Shown: positions 58,473-64,000 of the stretch, in pieces | Numbering within the stretch: position 1 is the first letter of the stretch | Layout of the letters: the number at the start of each line of letters is the position of its first letter | Origin: a bacterium | GTDB taxonomy: Bacteria > JAMCPX01 | Length of the DNA: 64,000 nucleotides | Assembly (NCBI GenBank): GCA_021792615.1 | Contig: JAJYUJ010000014.1 | Coordinates: 1-64,000, forward strand | Direction: 5' to 3' | The notes under the pieces: generated by a model | The model's input: only the letters and a program-made list of their open reading frames with translations | The model's database searches: none | Told to the model about the DNA's origin: nothing | Translations under genes and position numbers: made by a program

Positions 58473-58643
58473 ATGAAAAACAACGGTATGTTAGGCGGTG
58501 TCTATGGCATGGCTTTTATCGGTGCATTGGTATATTACCTCCAGCACGCTACGTCGCTCTGGACAGGGATACTCGGTATTTTTAAAGCGTTGTTCTGGCC
58601 TGCGGTACTGATGTACAGGCTCCTCGGGTTTTTGAAAATGTAG
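58473..58643 (+). CDS. 56-aa small membrane protein missed by the ORF track
   Basis: SD aaaaggagggaacg then ATG: MKNNGMLGGVYGMAFIGALVYYLQHATSLWTGILGIFKALFWPAVLMYRLLGFLKM*. Confidence 0.8.
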   Translation: MKNNGMLGGVYGMAFIGALVYYLQHATSLWTGILGIFKALFWPAVLMYRLLGFLKM

Positions 58644-58782
58644 CGGCTCAACCCCGCAAGGATGCTTTGATAGAAAGTGATCGCGCGTTTAAATCATACA
58701 CCGGGTTTCTTGTTTGCTTAAAATCTTACGCTGTGATAACGAGAATACGTATATAAACAAACGGTACGGATCGGGGGGGATA

Positions 58783-60774
58783 ATGAAGACATACAAGGTT
58801 GTTTCGGCGGGGATACTCTTGTTGACGGTAGCATTGTTTTCTTATGGATGCGGATCAAGCGGGAGTAACAATACAAAGAGCGTAACGATCGGTCAGGGTT
58901 GCAATCCCATATCAACGGACGATTGCTTTTTACCCTACCCGTCTTTTTATTATTTAACACCTGATTCTAACACTGCAACAGGCTGGCGTGTCAATTATCC
59001 GTCCGGTGTTCTGCCGGCAACGAACAGCGGCATACCGCTTAATCCCGCACCCTTCAACACTGAGGACGGGTTCAGCCCTGCAAGTCAGATCCTCGTGTAC
59101 TTCGCCCAGGGTGTAACACCGACATCTCTGCCGTCACAGAACAATCTCGCTGCTTCCACACTGACAACAAGCCCCATACAGATCATCAACTTTACAACAG
59201 GTACACGGGTGCCCTTGTTCGCAGAGGTGGACGCAAATGCGCCCTCAGTACAACAACAGGGTCTGATCATAAGACCCATGATCCGGCTGAACACATCGAC
59301 ACGCTATGTCGTCGTTATTCTCAATACCGTAAAGGATATCAACGGAAACCCTCTGAAGGCACCGGTACCGTTTGTTTATCTGAGAGACGGCACCCCGACG
59401 AACAACAGCATCGTGGAAGGTATCCGGCCCCATTACAAGCAATTGTTTTCATTCCTTACGTCTCAGGGCATTAACAAAAACGACATTGTACTTGCGTGGG
59501 ATTTCACAACTGCATCTGACAAGTTCCTCACTGCCCATCTGTTAACAATGAGAGATACGGCACTGACGATGATAACGAACCCAACGATCGGTATCCCCTA
59601 TTCGTTTTCTACCATAACAACATTTACACCAGGAACGAATGCTTATCTGTACAAAGAACTTATCGGCGAGTTTACAGCACCTACCTTTTTAAATTCAAGC
59701 GGCTACCTCGCAACGAACAGCACCACAGGATTGCCGCAGTATGTCGATCAAGCGCCCTACCCTCTGGTCGTTCATATACCTGCTTGTATTACAGATACGA
59801 CTACGACTCTGCCTATACCCATCATGGTCTACGGTCACGGCTTGTTCGGCAGTGCACTGAGCGAGATGGACAGCGGTTATCAGGAAAGCCTGATAAACCA
59901 GCTCTGCATGGTACAGATCGGCACGGACTGGATCGGCTTAAGTGCAAATGATGTGGCGAATGCTATCGTGGCGATCGGTAATTTCAATAAGCTCGGGTTG
60001 ATCACGGACAAAATCCAGCAGGCACAAATAAACGTCGTCGTTATGGCCAGGCTCGCGCTTACTGCACTCAGGAATAACCCGGAATTGCAGTACAATGGAA
60101 CCCCCATTATCGGCAGCACGATCTATTACTACGGCATATCTGACGGAGGTATTCAGGGCGCAACCTTTATGAGTATCGACCCTGATATAACAAAAGGCGT
60201 TCTCGGTGTGGCAGGATCAACATGGAGTCTCATGATTCAGAGGAATCCGGAATACAACATGCTCGAGCCCATTATGGCAGTCGCATACCCCAACGCACTG
60301 GACCGCATGAAGCTGTTGTCGCTTTCACAGTATGACTGGGACTTCGCAGATCCCATCACCTTTGCGCCGCATACGATTATGGCCCCCCTGGAAAATACGC
60401 CTAAAAAACAGATCCTGATCCAGGCGGGTATAAACGATTCCGAGGTGTCAAACCTTGCAACGAACCTGCTTGTCAGGACCATGGGACTTACTGGCTTACA
60501 AACCCTGCCCGTACCTGTATACGGCATAACCGAAACGACAGGGCCGCTTCCCGCTGCACTGACATACTGGACAAACCTTTCTTTCGGCGGTCAGGCATGC
60601 ACCTATATCCCGCCTTCGACAAACCAGCCGCCGTCAAAGGATTCAACACTGACATCGTGTGTGCATGAGGCGGTAAGAAGGTTACCCGAGGTCATTCAGC
60701 AGCTTGGGTCGTTTCTCACACCGGGGGGACAGATCACACAGACGTGCGTTGCGCCGGGCTGTCCGTATCAATAA
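58783..60774 (+). CDS. Virulence-factor-lipase-like (VolA/Pla-1-like) alpha/beta-hydrolase lipoprotein
   Basis: Start re-assigned to MKTYKVVSAGILLLTVALFSYGCGSSG (lipobox); LPIPIMVYGHGLFGSALSEM; YYYGISDGGIQGATFMSID nucleophile region. Confidence 0.75.
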   Translation: MKTYKVVSAGILLLTVALFSYGCGSSGSNNTKSVTIGQGCNPISTDDCFLPYPSFYYLTPDSNTATGWRVNYPSGVLPATNSGIPLNPAPFNTEDGFSPASQILVYFAQGVTPTSLPSQNNLAASTLTTSPIQIINFTTGTRVPLFAEVDANAPSVQQQGLIIRPMIRLNTSTRYVVVILNTVKDINGNPLKAPVPFVYLRDGTPTNNSIVEGIRPHYKQLFSFLTSQGINKNDIVLAWDFTTASDKFLTAHLLTMRDTALTMITNPTIGIPYSFSTITTFTPGTNAYLYKELIGEFTAPTFLNSSGYLATNSTTGLPQYVDQAPYPLVVHIPACITDTTTTLPIPIMVYGHGLFGSALSEMDSGYQESLINQLCMVQIGTDWIGLSANDVANAIVAIGNFNKLGLITDKIQQAQINVVVMARLALTALRNNPELQYNGTPIIGSTIYYYGISDGGIQGATFMSIDPDITKGVLGVAGSTWSLMIQRNPEYNMLEPIMAVAYPNALDRMKLLSLSQYDWDFADPITFAPHTIMAPLENTPKKQILIQAGINDSEVSNLATNLLVRTMGLTGLQTLPVPVYGITETTGPLPAALTYWTNLSFGGQACTYIPPSTNQPPSKDSTLTSCVHEAVRRLPEVIQQLGSFLTPGGQITQTCVAPGCPYQ

Positions 60775-60787
60775 CATCGCCGGCACA

Positions 60788-60861
60788 TAACCCCGGAAAA
60801 TAGGCAAACTTTCTTGTTGCATGTTTTTGATTTAACCAGAAAAATACAACAAGGAAGTTTA
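60788..60861. repeat. Degenerate TIR-like segment abutting copy B; forms a long hairpin with copy B left end
   Basis: aaactttcttgttgcatgtttttgatttaacc faces ttaaccagaaaaatacaacaaggaagttt; could also act as the lipase terminator. Confidence 0.6.
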
Positions 60862-61155
60862 CTTATTCGCTCAATCCCGCGATCCACCTGATATCTATAA
60901 ATTCCCTATAAAAACGAGGCCTCAGTCCTCTGTATGTTTACCCCGTTAGAAACTCAGCAGATGATAATTTGTACGACGATAGATTGAAAATTTATTATAA
61001 AAACATCTGTATTATTCCGACATTTCTAACGGGGTTTATATGCTATTACCCGGTATATTTTCCTCATCGGATTTTCGAAGAATACCTGTATTTGACGCGG
61101 GCTTATCGCTCATTGCCTAAACTTCCTTGTTATTCAAACGCAGGTGCCGGGTTAA
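60832..61155 (-). repeat. 324-bp nested-TIR repeat element, copy B (inverted relative to A)
   Basis: Reverse complement aligns end to end with copy A; 122-bp core (A 58157-58278) identical; inner 94-bp unit 60941-61034. Confidence 0.92.
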
Positions 61156-61892
61156 GCCCACTCTACAAGCGCCTGCACAACGGCAGATCTTGTGTCCTGG
61201 TGTATGCCCTCTATGTAGTTTGTACGATCAGGGACTGCGTTTTTTGATATGTTCATCATGACCTGCTCCTTGTACATTGCTTCGTCCATGTAATTTACCT
61301 GAATGGCCTTTATGGTATTCGCAACGCTGAACGACGGATCGAAACAATCCATAATCCAGTCGATATACCGTGCATTGTTCACATGATAATTCACGTCGAG
61401 GTCATCCGGCAGCACCTGCCTCGTATGATGGAGCTCCAGCGTGTCAAACGGCTTTATCTTTTCCAGGTGTTCTTCCATTGCACTCATCCCCTGATTTTCC
61501 GGAAGTGGCACGGGCAAAGATTGTATGCGCTGCGGCCTGCGGCTGTCTTTTTTAATCAAGAGCCATAAGGATGTAACGGAGATTAATTCATTGTTGTTTG
61601 AGTCCAGCACGACAAAATCCCTCAGCGCGAATAGCCGGTCCTTACCCTTGGGCCATGTTTTAACCGTGATGTCATCTTTCCAGGCGGGCATCCTCTTGAT
61701 CTTGAGCTTGATCCTGGATAAAACCCAGAACACGCCGGACTTCTCCAGATCATGATACCCGACTCCGAGGTCGTAAGAATGATTGACAGCGGCCTCCTGC
61801 ATATAACTGAACAATGTGGAAAGCTTCAATTTCCAGCCGGGGTCCACGTCATACGATCGGACAATAAAGTTTTGTTCCCAAACAGGTTTCAT
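61152..61892 (-). CDS. Acyl-ACP thioesterase
   Basis: MKPVWEQNFIVRSYDVDPGWKLKLSTLFSYMQEAA; DDLDVNYHVNNARYIDWIMD; stop codon lies in the end of repeat copy B. Confidence 0.9.
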   Translation of the reverse strand: MKPVWEQNFIVRSYDVDPGWKLKLSTLFSYMQEAAVNHSYDLGVGYHDLEKSGVFWVLSRIKLKIKRMPAWKDDITVKTWPKGKDRLFALRDFVVLDSNNNELISVTSLWLLIKKDSRRPQRIQSLPVPLPENQGMSAMEEHLEKIKPFDTLELHHTRQVLPDDLDVNYHVNNARYIDWIMDCFDPSFSVANTIKAIQVNYMDEAMYKEQVMMNISKNAVPDRTNYIEGIHQDTRSAVVQALVEWA

Positions 61893-61988
61893 AAGCGCCT
61901 CTTTTGATAGAGTATGTCCTTTTTAGGGTAGATCCCTGTTTTTAGTCAATGTTTTCAGCAGGCCGGATGAGGGTTATTGTTCGGCAGT

Positions 61989-62115
61989 TGACCCGGAAAA
62001 TACAATAAAGACGAACAACTCTTCCCTCTCTAATATAAAATTAGCCTTGTCACAGAACTTGAGCCTCAGGCTCATCCGACCACGGCAGGCTTCCCTATGG
62101 CATGTCTTGGGCTAA
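61989..62115. repeat. Probable degenerate, internally deleted relative of the 324-bp element
   Basis: TTGACCCGGAAAATACAATAAAG at left; TTCCCTATGGCATGTCTTGGGCTAA at right (19/25 matches to copy A right end by eye). Confidence 0.55.
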
Positions 62116-62918
62116 TGCGCCTTTGGTCTTATAATGAGCTTCACATTGTGCTTGTCGATCTCCTGGGTTTCATAGGTATATCCTTTTTCATCGAGCTTCG
62201 GGTACAGGAACATGGGCACGCGTTCGTGCTGCACCACCAGCCTCTTCGATGGATCGAGCTTTGCCATGGTCTCGAGTATCATTGCCATGGGACCGGGAGG
62301 CTCAAGCCCGCGGACGTCAAGGTAAACGGTGCCGTTGTCTTCTCTGATCCGCTCCTTACCGTCTGTACTTCCCTGCCGGGTGTCCCGGATCGCTGTCCTG
62401 TAAAACCATATCTTATAATGGTCGTCTGCGAGTATTTCGGTCTGGTGTTCAAAGCCTTTTTTCTTCAGCACATCGTACAGGGGTGCCGGCTCGAAAATGG
62501 TATCCAGCACAAGCGCCTCGCCCTGTTTCACCTTTGTCACTGCCTGCATGATCGCCTGAAACGGCTCGCCCCCTGCCTTCATGATGCCCCGCACATCCAG
62601 CGCAGTCGTCCGCACATGGCGCTGCTCTACGATGTCCCTGACCGGTACGCCGGATGCATCTTGAGATGCATCACTCTCGGTTGTGTCTGTATCCGGCACC
62701 GTTTCTCCAATGGCATTGTTCAGCAGTTTGATAAGCTCCGAAAGGTTGACGCCGGCAACCTTCGAGGCGTGACGGACGGTTGCAAGCCGTGCAAAGGTCC
62801 TTCGCATGATCGGGTTTTTTAAAAGCCCGAAATGACTGTTGTACGATGCAAGGACATCGACCAGCTGCGGGTATGCCTTGATCATATCGATGATCTTTGT
62901 CTGCGGTGTAATCTTCAT
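62112..62918 (-). CDS. DUF1858 + DUF2249 domain protein
   Basis: Start re-assigned to MKITPQTKIIDMIKAYPQLVDVLASYN; C-terminal VYLDVRGLEPPGPMAMILETMAKLDPSKRLVVQHERVPMFLYPKLDEKGY. Confidence 0.82.
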   Translation of the reverse strand: MKITPQTKIIDMIKAYPQLVDVLASYNSHFGLLKNPIMRRTFARLATVRHASKVAGVNLSELIKLLNNAIGETVPDTDTTESDASQDASGVPVRDIVEQRHVRTTALDVRGIMKAGGEPFQAIMQAVTKVKQGEALVLDTIFEPAPLYDVLKKKGFEHQTEILADDHYKIWFYRTAIRDTRQGSTDGKERIREDNGTVYLDVRGLEPPGPMAMILETMAKLDPSKRLVVQHERVPMFLYPKLDEKGYTYETQEIDKHNVKLIIRPKAH

Positions 62919-63217
62919 CTGAACCCCATGCGCTTCTTTGTTTCCGGTGCTATCCTGTCCGGGGTCCACGGCGGGTCCCAGACAACCTCTACCCTGACCC
63001 CGTTGATACCTTCCATGCGTTTAATAACATTCTCAACGCCGTTTGTTATGCTTGTGTGCAAAGGACACCCCCGCGCAGAGAGCGTCATCTTTACGGAAAC
63101 CTCGTTTTGTTCATTAACCTGAACATCGTATATCAGCCCGAGTTCGACGATATTGAGCCCGAGTTCCGGGTCCATCACCGCCTCAAGCGCTTTCAACACT
63201 TCCTGTTGTGTAGTCAT
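62915..63217 (-). CDS. MIP18/SufT-like metal-sulfur cluster biosynthesis protein (DUF59)
   Basis: VLKALEAVMDPELGLNIVELGLIYDVQV; SARGCPLHTSI. Confidence 0.93.
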   Translation of the reverse strand: MTTQQEVLKALEAVMDPELGLNIVELGLIYDVQVNEQNEVSVKMTLSARGCPLHTSITNGVENVIKRMEGINGVRVEVVWDPPWTPDRIAPETKKRMGFR

Positions 63218-63226
63218 ACTTCCTCC

Positions 63227-64000
63227 TCACTTTCTCAACACATTTGCAATATTGTATAAAAACATAAGCGAACCCGAAAAGAACAATACACCGGATACAA
63301 CGATGATGCCCGTTACATTTGCCATGATGCCCGCTGCCATTATCATGATGCCTGCATTGAAAACGAACAACTGGATCCAGGTGAGCCGCTCGCTTATCAT
63401 GTCCTTTGTCATGGGGACCTTTTCAAGTCCTATCTTAGAACTGTACTTGTTGTACCACTGCAGGAACGGTACGATCTTATGCATCATACCGATGATAGAG
63501 ATGCCAGCAAAACCGAAGAGCCCTAAAAAGACATAGAGCATCTCCATGCGGAACGAGTGAGCAAACGCCAGCATCCAGACACCGGTTATTCCGGCCATAA
63601 GCAGATATCCTGTCGCACAGATGGAAAACCATAGAGCGGGCTCTATCTTCCTGCGCGTCCTCTGTTTATAGATCAACCGCATCTGGAGCATATAGCTGAT
63701 GACGCCGGTGAGCATCACACCGCCCCCTGCAAGTCCAATCCAATGAATGCCGCTGATCTGCGGAATAAACAGGCGGAGCAAAAAATAAAGGGTAAGAAAC
63801 AGCAGTCCCGATACCAGCATGACCAGGGATGTCCAGCCGTAAGACTCGTCATACCCGTGGGACAGTACGAACATGGGGATAAGCCTGTATGAAAACCCGA
63901 TAACGATAAAGCTGACCCATCCGATGCCGGCGAGAGCGATATGCAGGTACAGCAGGTTCAGGGGATTATAGGCAATGGTATGATGCAGCCCGAATGCAGC
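63227..64000 (-). CDS. Heme-copper-oxidase subunit I-like / NnrS-like membrane protein, truncated by window end
   Basis: Frame stays open from 63874 to the window end, adding ...GLHHTIAYNPLNLLYLHIALAGIGWVSFIVIGFSYRLIP before MFVLSHGYDE; track start is artificial. Confidence 0.65.
   Translation of the reverse strand, partial: AAFGLHHTIAYNPLNLLYLHIALAGIGWVSFIVIGFSYRLIPMFVLSHGYDESYGWTSLVMLVSGLLFLTLYFLLRLFIPQISGIHWIGLAGGGVMLTGVISYMLQMRLIYKQRTRRKIEPALWFSICATGYLLMAGITGVWMLAFAHSFRMEMLYVFLGLFGFAGISIIGMMHKIVPFLQWYNKYSSKIGLEKVPMTKDMISERLTWIQLFVFNAGIMIMAAGIMANVTGIIVVSGVLFFSGSLMFLYNIANVLRK

Noticed and set aside
57969-61247. Short ORFs 57969-58160 (-) and 60969-61247 (+) sharing FPHRIFEEYLYLTR-YRSL-KLP-SNA
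   Set aside because: Similarity is explained by the two copies of the 324-bp repeat; substitutions are not clearly synonymous-biased and there is no SD, so not called as a protein family.
62097-62822. 241-aa plus-strand ORF opposite the DUF2249 gene
   Set aside because: Shadow ORF; composition is Cys/His/Leu-rich, typical of antisense frames.
1-64000. CRISPR arrays, tRNA, rRNA, riboswitches, prophage genes
   Set aside because: No regularly spaced direct repeats, no tRNA- or rRNA-like stretches, and no phage structural or integrase ORFs recognised by reading; short RNAs could still be missed without Infernal/tRNAscan.

Overview
The window is a gene-dense bacterial chromosomal segment. Gene content suggests a Deltaproteobacteria/Desulfobacterota-like host, but that is inference. 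I support about 55 protein-coding genes and found no rRNA, tRNA or CRISPR array. Main blocks: (i) TPR / PLD nuclease / LpoA-like lipoprotein / Hsp20 / lon / thiL / PAS-HisKA protein; (ii) a minus-strand nucleotide-sugar operon (LysM protein, stand-alone cupin, mannose-1-P guanylyltransferase, UDP-sugar dehydrogenase, epimerase); (iii) glcF, an RRM protein, an acyl-CoA synthetase, MBL-fold proteins, a GT39-like membrane protein, a GH38-like lipoprotein, a LysE exporter; (iv) a MazEF-type toxin-antitoxin pair with a clear operator palindrome; (v) tilS-ftsH-folP-cdaA-cdaR-glmM, a c-di-AMP operon; (vi) a Tam41-like CDP-DAG synthase, uppP, ssb, a penicillin-acylase-like lipoprotein, glnE, rplM-rpsI, argC; (vii) pilB-pilT-pilC-pilS-pilR followed by an outer-membrane beta-barrel and a 13-CxxCH cytochrome; (viii) a lipase-like lipoprotein locus bracketed by two inverted 324-bp repeats. 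The most unusual signal is that repeat family at about 57.97-62.12 kb: two full-length 324-bp copies with nested terminal inverted repeats and a 122-bp perfectly conserved core. Several degenerate relatives lie nearby and at about 13.85 kb and perhaps 24.87 kb, often overlapping the stop codons of adjacent genes. Other points of note: a 56-nt out-of-frame lon/thiL overlap, a 16-codon uORF coupled to uppP, a UppP active-site substitution, a histidine-kinase-like protein without an ATPase domain, a DksA-type protein with a Lys-rich tail, and a structured leader before an SCP2 gene. All calls come from reading the sequence; no database search was run.
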